Shown here piece after piece: positions 29,101-37,717 of a stretch of 64,000 nucleotides of DNA (position 1 is the stretch's first letter; each line of letters begins with the position of its first letter). The stretch is taken from contig NC_054742.1 of the NCBI RefSeq assembly GCF_018143015.1, forward strand, positions 57,669,195 through 57,733,194, read 5' to 3'. A program made the translations under genes and the position numbers. The DNA comes from Lytechinus variegatus (Eukaryota > Echinodermata > Echinoidea > Temnopleuroida > Toxopneustidae). The notes under the pieces are model-generated. The model searched no databases, was not told the DNA's origin, and saw only the letters and a list, made by a program, of their open reading frames with translations.

Positions 29101-32100
29101 AAACATTTGATAGATATATTGTATTGATGCATGTAAGTGCCTACCAGCATTCTGTTTGACGTTTTCTTATTACAAGTACGAATACATAAAGCATTTATAT
29201 GTAGAGTAATATCAGTTTCTATGAAGTAAAACATTACTTTGTTTTAGCTGTGTATCCATGCATAGCGTAAAACTGGACTCAATGAGAAAATACAACATAC
29301 TCAAATGTCTGTTTTGTGGGTCTTATTTAAGACAAATCAGTCAGATTTACTCTTAAATGGGATTCTCTGATTTTATGTTGGATAGATAGGCTATTTCATT
29401 TCGAATTGCCATTATCATCCATTTCTATTTGATTTCCGACTCCACTGACTCTAAAAATCAGTCACGCGTGGTATAATATATCGACGATAAATTCAATCGC
29501 TGATTTATTTCGTGCTACTGATCAGTAATAATATAGAAGCGCTTAGAGATCTTTGTGTTCCAGTGTATTTACTACTGGATACGAGAGGCTCATGAAAAAG
29601 AACGAAAAAATATGACATATTTTCTTTAATTTTTATCATGATACGTGTCTTCTAAGTGCTGCTACTATACTTCTTCTACTACTACTAGTAACAGAGTAGT
29701 AGTATACTACTACTACTACTACTACTGTTACTTCTACACTTGTTTCTAAAGGTAGTAGTATAGTAGTGGTGATAATAATAATAATGATAAGACTAATATG
29801 ATTACTATATTAATGCTATTATTTTTATCATTATTACCATTTTTATCATTATTATCATTATCATTATAATGATTATTATTATTATGATTATTATTATGAT
29901 TATTATTATTATAATTATTATTATTATTATCATTATACTTATCATCACTATCATTGATATTATTGTCATTCTAACACTAATAATGATAATAACGATAATG
30001 ACTAAAAATATTCACAATGATAGTATCCTTTAAAATACATGTAATACTAGGCAGCAAGTGAATATGCTTCTCCTTATTTGCGCGGGAAATATTTTGTTCA
30101 TGTATAAGTGTATAACATGGCTAACCGATATACAGTGTAGGCTGCAGGTAAACATTTCCCCATTTTGCGGTATGTACAATAACTACACAATTTGTTGGTT
30201 TTGGAGAATAAAAATATGGTTTCGACACAAACAATGATTCTGACACCAAGTGCCTCAAAGTGTCACTTGACGTTTTTTGAATGAAGAATTGCACAAAAAA
30301 TATGGGGGACTGCGATGTTTATACAAAACAAAACTTAACCGCAAGTGCGCGAAAATTTTGTTTGCACAACATGTAAATAGAATCGATTCCACAAGAGGTT
30401 CAACTTGATTGACATGATTTATTAATGAAAGAAATTTAGTTGGTCCCTATCAATTATGTTTCTTCTTAACTTAAGTATTTTATACTTGTAATCCAGCAGT
30501 TTAGAAATCAAGATCAATGTTATTAAACTGCCACTACTACAATAACATATTCCAGTTCCCTATTGAGTTTGGAATAATTATTACATGTTTGTACACACCA
30601 CACGACGCATCTTCTTTGAGACGATTAAAACACCTTTCTAAAGGATTCTGAGAACAGAGACTTCTCGCGCCGCTGCTTGCAGATGATACATGCCAACAAA
30701 CATCTCGTCTTATTTTGAAATCACATGTGGCCAATTCGCTTGTGAATTTTACATGTATATAAGGATGAAAAACTACAATTTACAATCAACTTTCAAATGC
30801 GAAGCAATCACTGCAGTATTATAAGGGAAGATGATATTTTCTCCCCGGTCATATAAAAGAGCTCAGTATAAATTATATTTACTCTGATCTTTAGATAGAA
30901 TGTGATCTAGATTCTAAATTGATATAGAAAAAGGAATTCGAAAGTGTAAATGTTATTTCATAACAAATACACTTTCGAATTCCTTTTTCTATATCAATTT
31001 AGAATCTAGATCACATTCTATCTAAAGATCAGAGTAAATATAATTTATACTAAGCTCTTTTATATGACCGGGGAGAAAATATCATCTTTCCTTATAATAG
31101 TGCAGTGATTGATTCGCTTTTTGAAAGTTGATTGTATTGGTTTTAGAGAGTAGATCAACATAGCCTACTTGCCATAAAAGTAAATAATTGTGATTTGGGG
31201 CTTCATCGGGAAAACAAACTAAATATGCTTTTCTTTGTGACCAAACTTATTGCATTTGCATTCGACAACGCCTCCAATGCAAAACCAATGTCGCATTCGA
31301 GTGCGTGACTGATTACGTAATACCCATTTAATTTCCTGCATAGCAGACGGGTTGGTTTGGGAGCACGGAAGGTCATACATTGATCATAAAGAAGCTAGGC
31401 AATGTTTGTATTATGTCCAGTGCTGTGTAGATATACATGTTGTACACGACATACATGTAGACAAACCTTCAGTTTAGGTGAGGCAGACGTTTTTAAGAAG
31501 GCAAGAATATCCCCTGGTAACGCTTGTCTGAGTCTGCATCATTATTTGATGATTATCAAAACGTCTTTTTAATCATGTTAAAAGACATGTCTTTAATTGT
31601 ATCTTTTCTCAGTTCAATCTTAAAATCATGATCATTGTATACTGTAATATACCCATTTATTCAGATAATTAAAATGCAAAAAGCTAAATACATGTTCTAC
31701 ATTTTTATTTGTCGGCTTATTCCCCATTAAAAAGGGAGGTTTCGCAACCAATTATACACTTAGTGGCGTCATTTCAAAATCGAAGTATCATTCATGGATA
31801 TGCTGACTTGTTGCAGGAAAAATGATGTCACACATCCCATCCTGCAAATCACATCAGAATTACAGACAGCAGGTTTTGACTTTAGAATGTAGTCATGTAA
31901 AATGAATATTGGGGCTAAATGCTATAACAGCCAGTAATTCTGAAAGCATCACTAGATATTTGAAATGGATAAACAATTAGGCCTATGTAGTGAGTTAACT
32001 CACACGGAAGATCCTCTTATGAAGATCCTGCTCGAGTCAATTGTTTATCTCACGTAATAACTAGGTCACCATTTTCACACGATGTACAGAGAGCGTGAAA

Positions 32101-34170
32101 ATAAGTGGACCCATAACGCATCCTTGAGGGAAACGCCTCCAACTTCCCCAAGGACCCTGAACACTCAAAATAAACATGAAATGAAGTCTGGTGAGAACAT
32201 CTACTCATGCAGCGATGTAAACTGCATCACAACTCGGACAAGGGACGGTAATGTCATCCAAGCGAGAGGTTGTTCAATTTCAGCTGTTCATCAAGAAGTC
32301 ACATACAGCACTATATAAGTCGGACAAAATTTCCTCGGGTTTCACGTCGTTTGACAGCATGCCCATTGAAATTAATGTCCAATAATCCTGATTAGATTAT
32401 ATTTTCAAAAATTATCGTTAATGCCTGCTTTGGCAAAATGTTCATTTTTCAAAATGAATATTCAAATCTTACAAAATATATGTAGTTGCTTTCATATAAT
32501 CTTAAATTGATTAGTACTTTCTGTTGGTCAATATTTCATTATTTCTAATAAAACCATTTTGAACAACTATCTTTCAAAATTAGTTACTACATAACTGTCT
32601 GTCCATCACAATCCATGCTCGATAAGTATTTTTATCATATTTTTTACCCATCTGCCATAAAACTTAATTTTTATCTTAGAAATTTAAAATATTGGTCAAT
32701 TAAGGAATTTTCCCTTATACGGCTGACTGCTCCTTAAAGGACAAGTCCTAGCAGAAAGTTGATTTGAATAAAAAGAGAAAAATGCAACAAGCATAACACT
32801 GAAAATTTCATCAAATCGGATGAAAATAGAAAAAAAGTTGTAAATTACATTTTCAAGTTTTTCACAAAACAGTTATATGAACATCCTGCAAATGGGGGAC
32901 TGATGACTTACTATTGCTTTTGTATTTCATTATATGAAACGTGAAATATGAAATATTCGAATTTCATCCTCATTGCATGTCCTGTGTTAACAAAGTTCTA
33001 TTTCTCCCTGAACATGTGAAATTAACATTGGTTTACATTTTATGGTTCAGTCAAGTTATTGTCAAATCTGCAAAAATGAAATATTGTATTATACAAACAA
33101 TAAAAAACAAAAGAAATGATGAGGACATCACCGACTCTCTCATTTGCATATCACTGAGTTGTGTATATAACCGTATTGTGAAAAATAAGCGAAACTTCAA
33201 CACGTCATCACTTTCTTATCCGATTTGAATGAAATTTTCAGCGTTATTTATGTCTGATTTTCTCTCTTTTTTAAAAATTCAAATCAACATTTTTCTGGGG
33301 TGGACTCGACCTTTAAACTTTTTGACTCATTACTTTAATGTAAACTGATTTCATTTCACTAGGCCTAAATTGTGTGGTCGATTTATGCATTATATTCGAT
33401 ATAACTATTCAAAGACTTTGAAAATACAAGTATAAGAGGAATGCAGTTATTTCAATAGAAAACAACTTCATATTATATTACCGATAGGGCCTTGAGATCC
33501 AACATATTCCAAAGGAATATTATTTCAAAGTATGTATTTTACTACGATAAAAATATATAGCACGTCAACTATACCCAAAAGAAATTTCGAATAGAAGATA
33601 GACAACATCTTCTTTGAAAGTTTGCTTATCTCTTTTTATTTCAACATTGAATCATACACCTTGTCAAAAGTCCCAAAATACTCCATGCAATTTTTTGTTT
33701 AACATACTACTACCTTTTCTCAAGAATTGGTAAAACGTTGTTAAAGGAGTTAGATAATGATGCATGTACTGGTGCTCATGATGATAATCGAACTAACAAC
33801 AAAAATAATAGTAATAATTATGATTAATAATAATAATAATAATGATAATACCAACAAACATATGGATGATGATGATGATAACAAGTTAACAACATATCGA
33901 TGTCTAAGTACATGTACAAGTACAATGAAAAATGTGTTATATATTTGGCCTAAAGTTCGTTGCCACCATCGAGTGTTAAAGCATGTACTTTTATTCACTT
34001 CATTGATTATTTTATTTTTTGTAATCTTTGGTTGTATTATCAATATAAGACACAAAAAACAACACTTACATATTGCAAACGTCATCCCTGTTTGGTTGGA
34101 GAAGTTGACCATCTACAGACGGCATCAAAATTCCAGCTAAAATGACCAAGAAAATCACCGGTTTAGCCAT
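762..34170 (-). CDS. Uncharacterised type I single-pass membrane protein, 7 coding exons, 710 aa
   Basis: Coding order on the minus strand: 34170-34070, 7213-7110, 6449-6188, 5032-4965, 3453-3306, 2653-2589, 2146-762. All introns are GT-AG, and phases 2,1,2,1,2,1 give one frame of 711 codons including TAA. Visible parts: signal peptide 1-21; ectodomain with ten Cys (32,37,41,43,62,73,93,133,137,141) and N-glycosylation sequons N106-E-T and N109-G-T; a Thr/Pro-rich stalk of about 143-178; membrane helix 190-213 followed by Arg-Arg-Asn-Arg; and a Ser/Pro-rich tail 214-710. The tail has PKLPPR (223-228, class II SH3 ligand, formed across a splice junction), YATV at 239, YAAL at 672, YDNL at 684 (fits the Grb2 SH2 pattern YxN), a twice-used DMTDG-x-x-AP motif and an acidic C-terminus. 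Receptor- or adhesion-like signalling at the plasma membrane is inferred. I recognise no named family. Extra exons in the 27 kb first intron cannot be excluded. Confidence 0.8.
2589..2653 (-). CDS. Membrane-protein exon 6: juxtamembrane tyrosine motif
   Basis: 65 nt, acceptor ...ATTTCAG, donor GTAAGT. Encodes residues 228-250, including EYATVEEIQM, an ITIM-like or YxxPhi sorting-type tyrosine motif (Y239). A microexon of this kind could be alternatively spliced, but with 65 nt its skipping would shift the frame. Confidence 0.85.
3306..3453 (-). CDS. Membrane-protein exon 5: transmembrane helix
   Basis: 148 nt, acceptor ...TTTTACAG, donor GTAAG. Encodes residues 179-228. Residues 190-213 are uncharged and strongly hydrophobic and are followed by RRNRNKDR, the positive-inside signature of a type I protein. 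It ends in PKLPP, completed to PKLPPR by the first base of exon 6. Confidence 0.9.
3490..3640 (-). mobile_element. Probable retroposon 3' end with (AATTC)n tail
   Basis: Read on the minus strand, a moderately GC-rich stretch ends in TAAATAAATTCAATTCAATTC, an AT-rich pentameric tail of the type that terminates SINE/LINE copies. The 5' end and family are not determined. Confidence 0.35.
4965..5032 (-). CDS. Membrane-protein exon 4: Thr/Pro-rich stalk
   Basis: 68 nt, acceptor ...TTTCATAG, donor GTAAGC. Encodes residues 156-178 (TPMTTGRLIDIPIESPQPTE and flanks), a probable O-glycosylated juxtamembrane stalk. The reading phase fits exons 3 and 5 exactly. Confidence 0.8.
5559..6155. mobile_element. 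TTAA-flanked palindromic MITE, copy A
   Basis: A 597-bp element with long imperfect terminal inverted repeats beginning AGGTCAAGTCCACC and ending GGTGGACTTGTCCT, flanked on both sides by TTAA (5555-5558 and 6156-6159). The arms continue inward with shared motifs such as GAAAATTTCATCAAAATCGG. Other copies lie at 32738-33312 and 61248-61843, with a fragment at 28595-28885. A TTAA duplication is typical of Kolobok and piggyBac superfamilies; there is no transposase inside, so it is non-autonomous. It sits in intron 3 of the membrane-protein gene. Confidence 0.9.
6188..6449 (-). CDS. Membrane-protein exon 3: Cys-rich ectodomain, second part
   Basis: 262 nt, acceptor ...TTATGCAG, donor GTAAGG. 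It encodes residues 69-156: FGTCPNDPE, NC at 92-93, the sequons at N106 and N109, the triplet of cysteines EFCAPQCNPQC (131-141), then the start of a Pro/Thr-rich stalk. The donor lies 28 bp from the TTAA duplication of the MITE at 5559-6155. Confidence 0.85.
6450..7109 (-). other. Intron 2 of the membrane-protein gene
   Basis: 660 bp between exons 2 and 3. No repeat or coding signal seen; contains a C/G-rich patch around 6680-6730. Confidence 0.6.
7110..7213 (-). CDS. Membrane-protein exon 2: Cys-rich ectodomain, first part
   Basis: 104 nt between a pyrimidine-rich ...TTAACAG acceptor and a GTAAGT donor. It supplies residues 34-69, with Cys37, 41, 43 and 62 in the stretch SCVGWCECTG...NNFCSLKKFH. 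The phase-1 end joins exon 3 to make Gly69. Confidence 0.8.
7868..8025. repeat. Compound (GT)n / (GA)n microsatellite
   Basis: GTGTGTGTGGGTGTTTGTGTG-type repeats pass into GAGAGGGAGAGGGAGAGGACG-type repeats and then ACACAC. The overlapping open frames on both strands are artefacts of the repeat. Confidence 0.9.
8400..8810. repeat. (GA)n / (GGGA)n-rich simple-sequence blocks
   Basis: Interrupted GAGAGA blocks at about 8401-8500, 8573-8600, 8664-8700 and 8725-8810, including poly-G runs near 8455-8467 and 8789-8800. Minus-strand Ser/Leu/Pro-rich frames here are composition artefacts. Confidence 0.85.
11561..11772. repeat. Imperfect direct duplication, period about 112 bp
   Basis: The sequence starting ACTTCATTTGACATCAATCA at 11561 recurs as ACTTCAATTGACATCAATCA at 11673. 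Both copies continue with GAGAAnnGACnTCGTTAnTTTCTGAAA and end with an AACTTTCT-rich stretch. Two copies only. Confidence 0.8.
12640..13030. other. GC-richer unique block with a 103-codon minus-strand frame
   Basis: A block of about 390 bp with clearly higher GC and less low-complexity than its surroundings. It has a minus-strand open frame (12982-12671) containing a C-x2-C pair and many charged residues. No splice context, homology or repeat partner is recognised. It could be a conserved non-coding element, a relic exon or a fragment of an unknown repeat. Confidence 0.3.
17470..17517. other. Short perfect hairpin
   Basis: CAAGGAATTATCA (17478-17490) is followed by a 6-nt loop and its exact complement TGATAATTCCTTG (17497-17509). 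Imperfect pairing extends outwards between CACAGA and TCTGTG. Total stem about 20 bp; shorter than a usual miRNA precursor. Confidence 0.5.
19085..19240 (+). mobile_element. Probable non-LTR retroposon 3' end with (AATGA)n tail
   Basis: Ends in GGAAATAAACAAAATGAAATGAAATGAAATAAA, a pentameric tail typical of LINE or SINE 3' ends in marine invertebrates; a similar tail in the opposite orientation is at 54229-54265. The body upstream has no reverse-transcriptase coding that I can detect, so this is a 5'-truncated copy. (Motif quoted here in parts: GGAAATAAAC then repeated AAATG.). Confidence 0.45.
20722..20830 (-). mobile_element. Possible retroposon tail, minus orientation
   Basis: Begins ATTCAATTCAATTGTATTC on the plus strand, i.e. 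a minus-strand tail of (GAATT)n type, followed by AT-rich body sequence. Boundaries undetermined. Confidence 0.3.
22022..22181. mobile_element. About 160-bp MITE with GGGG-CGTTTCAT termini
   Basis: Begins GGGGAGCGTTTCATCAATAT and ends TTTCATGAAACGCCCCCC, with internal repeats of CCGACAAGT and TGTCGGAT. A second copy in opposite orientation is at 49390-49553; the two share the internal core TGACATCTTTCCATGATTTT and its complement. Non-coding. Confidence 0.85.
24242..24275. repeat. (ATT)n microsatellite
   Basis: Short run of ATT trinucleotides within AT-rich DNA. Confidence 0.7.
24719..25985. mobile_element. 1.27 kb non-autonomous DNA transposon with about 235-bp terminal inverted repeats
   Basis: The left arm, about 24719-24953, and the right arm, about 25750-25985, are near-perfect inverted copies: shared motifs include GGGTGCGTCAACGCGAACG, GTGCGTTGGGAGCGCCACG and GAATAAATAAATACAAATAT. 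Each arm contains inner palindromes built from TTCGTCCAAA and TTTGGACGAA around poly-C runs. The arms are GC-rich, unlike the AT-rich interior, which holds only AAT/ATT microsatellites (25062-25121, 25207-25297). No transposase; the open frames inside the arms on both strands are shadows. Confidence 0.85.
28595..28885. mobile_element. Fragment of the TTAA-flanked MITE family
   Basis: Contains the family's internal sequences AAGTTATGACATTTTGAAG, CACAAAACAGTTATATG, ATGCAAATGAGGG and ATGACATCACTCACTATTTC in the same order as the copy at 61248-61843, but lacks both termini. Confidence 0.8.
29660..29975. repeat. (TAC)n and (ATT/ATC)n microsatellite block
   Basis: 29665-29765 is a palindromic mix of ACT/GTA trinucleotides; 29775-29945 is a long interrupted ATT/ATC/AAT run. 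Confidence 0.9.
30781..31136. repeat. Near-perfect inverted repeat, 168-bp arms, 19-nt spacer
   Basis: The left arm 30781-30948 begins TACAATCAACTTTCAAA. The right arm 30968-31136 ends TTTGAAAGTTGATTGTA. The inner portion around GGAATTCGAAAGTGTA is an exact complement, with only a few mismatches towards the outer ends. The spacer is AATGTTATTTCATAACAAA. No coding, no clear target-site duplication, no other copy in the window. It lies in intron 1, so the unspliced transcript would fold into a long hairpin. Confidence 0.92.
32738..33312. mobile_element. TTAA-flanked palindromic MITE, copy B
   Basis: 575 bp between TTAA 32734-32737 and TTAA 33313-33316. Starts AGGACAAGTCCTAGCAGAAA, ends GGGGTGGACTCGACCT, and shares all inner blocks with copies A and C. 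Non-coding. Confidence 0.9.
33779..33885. repeat. (AAT)n/(GAT)n microsatellite
   Basis: Interrupted AAT, AAC and GAT trinucleotides. The open frames across it on both strands are artefacts. Confidence 0.85.
34070..34170 (-). CDS. Membrane-protein exon 1: start codon and signal peptide
   Basis: The ATG is at 34170-34168 with A at -3 and G at +4. It encodes residues 1-33, beginning MAKPVIFLVILAGILMPSVD, a classic hydrophobic signal peptide with likely cleavage after Gly21 (Val at -3, Gly at -1). It ends in phase 2 at a consensus GTAAGT donor (34069-34064). Joining to exon 2 completes codon 34 (ATT, Ile) and gives VCNIVSCVGWCEC without a stop. It is 27 kb from the next exon, so the assignment rests on strand, phase and the need for a signal peptide. 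Confidence 0.75.
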
Positions 34171-35444
34171 TATCGTCCTGTCCAGGCTCATTCGACGGAA
34201 ATCAAACGAAGATTTGGTCATATCACAAGTTCAGACCAAAGCCCAAGGCTTGGGGTTTCCAAAAATTGGCAAAAGCTATAGCAATTTTTTTTATAGAGGA
34301 AAAAACAATAAACAAGTAATTCCTTAGCCTCGGGTTATTCTGGTTATTCTTGCTCTTTGGTTAATGGGGATACTGCCAACCAGCTCAACTGTCATTTCGT
34401 CAGAATACAATCCACCATCACTTTAAATCATAAATTGTCATCACTAATGATAAAAAATAAAGATGTGCATTTCCAATAGAAGTTGCATGTTCTCGTTCCA
34501 TTCACGTCTGCATGTGCAAGCACAACAAAGAGAATTCAACGTACATAATTGCCTGGAGTCGCACGCCAAAACACCACAAAAGCCACTGGGCAAAATGCAA
34601 TCAAACAAACATCCATTCACCAATTCTAAACGGAGAGAACGAGCAGTTCGAGCGAGGGAGAGCAGAACCATGAACGGAATGAACCAACGACGTCTGCTGC
34701 GGATCAGACGATGACGTGATAATCTTGGAGAGGAGTAAAAAGTGGATCCAATGACCGATTATCGTGTGGTATGAAACAATGAAGATAACATAAGAATGAT
34801 GATGAGAAAATGATGGCTAGATTGCTGCGATTACCAGGAGCACCTAGAGATAACATGTATGACTCAACAACCCTCTCGTCAGTTTTGAATATGTTCTATC
34901 CACAGACAATAACATGCATAAGAACCATCGTACTTGGAATCACCCAGTTAAGCGTAGAGGGCGTCATACACTTAAAGGCTTTTGAGCACATTGTTATCAG
35001 TACCTTGTCTCGGTAGCTGAATTACTTCTGGGGATAATAATGACAATATTTCACGATTTTCTTGGAATATTGATATACAAACTTGTGTGCATGGATGATA
35101 CCAAGGACGATAGCCTTTTAATATTTTTACGTGTATAGACAATTAAGAGTCAAGATAATACAAAATAAATAAAGTGCCGGAGAGTGGGACACGAAGCATC
35201 TATTTCAGTACGTCCTTAATTGTAATTCTCACCCTTTCATTATTGATTTGTACTACTAGCCTAATCACTTTGTCAGTGCTGCCTTAAAAATAATAATGGA
35301 AATAAAGTCAGAAATTTTATTTGCACTTAAGAAAAATTACAGTCGAATAATGACGCACACTCTTTTAAGTCCATGCAATGTCTCGATGAGTTGATAGGAG
35401 ATTTTTAAATCAATTGAAAAGCACATTAAAACCTAGACCAAAAG
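34171..35444. other. 5' flank of the membrane-protein gene
   Basis: Upstream of the minus-strand start codon. It should contain the 5' UTR and promoter, but I cannot identify a TATA box, initiator or upstream noncoding exon with confidence. Open frames on both strands in 34444-34714 overlap each other and show no coding signature. Confidence 0.4.
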
Positions 35445-36336
35445 CTTCGGTCTCTGTTATGTTGGTTGTTCAGCAGAACTTGGAGGGGGGGGGCACTTCC
35501 ATTCACGAGTGGATACCATGCGCGACCATGGGGTCTCGAAAAGCACCCTAAACACGTAATTTCCATTTTCTGAAAATGCAACCCTTAACAAGTATTGGCG
35601 TTTGAAACCCTACCCTTAACAAATATTGGAAACAAAACGATACTCTTGGCATGTTCCTGAAATGAACCCCTAAACAAGTAAAGGAATGTTTTATTGTTAC
35701 GGGTCCTTCGGTCGTCGGCTTTACCTTATTTGGTTTAGTACGACCCCACCCTCTACACCTCGCGCAAATCGGACCCTAAACACGAAGTGTTCGGGCAAAA
35801 AAGACATGTCCTTTATAAAACATTTTCTTTGTTTTATCATCCCCGCAAATTCGACCCTAAACACGTAATTTTCCTAGCGAAATAGATACCCTAAAAGCTT
35901 TTTTATTATTTTTGTGTTTTTGACACCCTTATCTCGTTACGTACGTAACGTGCCCTATCGTGAAACAGGGCCGTCACCAGCTTTTTTCTAGGGGGGGGGG
36001 TGCTTTTTATGAAAAAAAACACAAAAACACAAAAAACAACGTATTAACTCAATTTCATGCAGTTATATAGTCAAAAGAGCCCTCAAGTATCCCTACCCCC
36101 CCTCCGGTTTTGTTTTGTTTTTGTTTTTTTAATTTTTAATTTTTATTTTATTTTTTTTTTTTTGGGGGGGGGGTTCTGAAGGGGGGTGCGTTCGTACCCT
36201 CCACACCCCCCCTGGCGACGGCCCTGTGAAAAAGACATCCTTTTTACGTGTTTTTTTGGTCGCGCATGTTATTCACTGTCAATGTAAGTGGCCCCCCCCC
36301 CCGGGCTCCGTTCATTCACCAAATACAGAGACCGAA
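35445..36336. mobile_element. About 0.9 kb terminal-inverted-repeat element interrupted by a nested MITE
   Basis: The left end CTTCGGTCTCTGTTATGTTGG and right end (complement) CTTCGGTCTCTGTATTTGG match. Inside each end come a poly-G run, a CACTTnCATT block and GCGCGACCA. The interior repeats CCCTAAACACGTAA-like motifs at irregular spacing (for example near 35549, 35773 and 35857). No target duplication is clear and no protein is encoded. (Left end quoted in full is 21 nt as CTTCGGTCTCTG plus TTATGTTGG.). Confidence 0.7.
35966..36226. mobile_element. Nested 261-bp MITE with 5-bp target duplication
   Basis: Termini CAGGGCCGTCACCAG and CTGGCGACGGCCCTG are inverted repeats. Flanking TGAAA occurs at 35961-35965 and 36227-36231, consistent with a 5-bp duplication. 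The interior is A-rich, T-rich and G-rich runs. It interrupts the larger element at 35445-36336, so it is the younger insertion. Confidence 0.85.
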
Positions 36337-37717
36337 GTTCTAGCGCGATCTGTACAGGGGACTCAATGGCCATATGTTTATGTACTTAAGATCGGATAAA
36401 ACGGGGAAGTGAATTTGCGCGACAGCTGAGGTAAGTCACTGTTTTTGTCCCTTTTAACTTGATTTTTCTCCGTTTTTGGGCTATTAATACCAAGAGGGAA
36501 TATTTATTTGCACTTTGGTCGCGTTAATTTTCAAAATTTTCATTCATTAGAGACAAAAATTGAAGAGCCCCGACGGGGGGATTTTGCATTGCAAGTCCCC
36601 TGAAGGTGGGTGCACGATAGCGAGCCGTCTGTGTACGAGGAGAAATAAAAAAAAAGTTAAAAACTCCTCGAAACAGACGGCTGTCAGCTGTCTAGTTAAA
36701 ACCATATTAAACTAGACATACAAATAGAAATACATTCTTTTCCTAATTTTTTTCAGCATGCAAATTCTGTATTATATTTTAGGACATTTTTTTGTTTGCC
36801 CGATCTCCCTCCCCCATCCGAAACATATGGATTGACGCCCTGCATGGCCCTGCCAATTATAATATACGGGTTTAGTTTAAATCATATATTTGTATTTTCA
36901 TATACACAAACGGATCTCAACTGTTTTTTTTTCTTGGTAGTGTCACATATTTCCTTCTAAACTCTAAAGAGTTCAGTGATCAGCCTACCCCTCCTCATCG
37001 GGAAAATGAGCCCCCCCCCCCGTGTGCGTAATTATCTCTGTGGAAATAACCAATTACTCATCAACAAATGAACAAGTTGCCGTTCAGGGTGAAACGATCA
37101 CTGATCTGTGGAAACGATCAAGCAGTATTATTTATAAATTGAATTTCGTTAAATTTTATAGTTCATAGATTAAAAAAAGGGAAACAAATTAAAAAAAATT
37201 AGTTTATGACTTTTTTTCTAATTGATTTCAATTAGAATAAGTACTTATTTATTATGAGACTGAACCTAACGCAGCGCACACGGTACTCGATTGGATTTGA
37301 TCGCAGGCATTGATTTGCAAGCTCTTATTTCAGTTTATTAGCAATTTGTTGAAAACAAATGGATACCGATAGGCGACACGTCGATATTTAGTGTTACCCT
37401 AATTAATACTATCTAGGTGACTGCGAATAACAAGTATTCTGCGATATCTGGTTAAAAGTTTGATGTGCAGTTAAGACAAATCGTTCGGCATTAATTCGGT
37501 AATGTATGACAGAACAACGGCAGCTAGCACAAGTTCCTGAAATTCATCACAACTCAACATGCTCAAGCACAGAACATGAATGAACGTCTCTGTGCCGTGG
37601 CCTGGGCTGTGGCTGTGCTGGCTGTGTATGGGGGGTTGGGTGACCGGACACGTAACAAAAATGAAGCCTTTTTTTCTTTGGATTAAACAAAAACTGTGCG
37701 TTGATTAGTGCTAATCA
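36337..37717. other. Intergenic stretch without recognised features
   Basis: AT-rich sequence with a poly-C run near 37011-37021. A donor-like GAGGTAAGTCA at about 36428-36438 might mark a noncoding first exon of the DYM gene, but nothing else supports it. No coding seen. Confidence 0.35.

Larger units (their letters stand above)
7214..34069 (-). other. Intron 1 of the membrane-protein gene (26.9 kb)
   Basis: It starts at the GTAAGT at 34069-34064 and ends with TTAACAG before 7213. It is AT-rich and contains the microsatellites, MITEs and inverted repeats listed separately. Between them (about 8.8-11.5, 13.1-17.4, 17.6-19.0, 19.3-20.7, 20.9-22.0, 22.2-24.2, 26.0-28.5, 31.2-32.7 kb) I see no gene, RNA or clear repeat, only short frames without splice context. 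A long first intron in a cell-surface gene often carries enhancers, but none can be named from sequence alone. Confidence 0.65.

Noticed and set aside
36400..36440. Noncoding first exon of DYM ending at a GTAAGT-like donor
   Set aside because: Only a donor-like hexamer supports it; no promoter or matched transcript evidence is visible.
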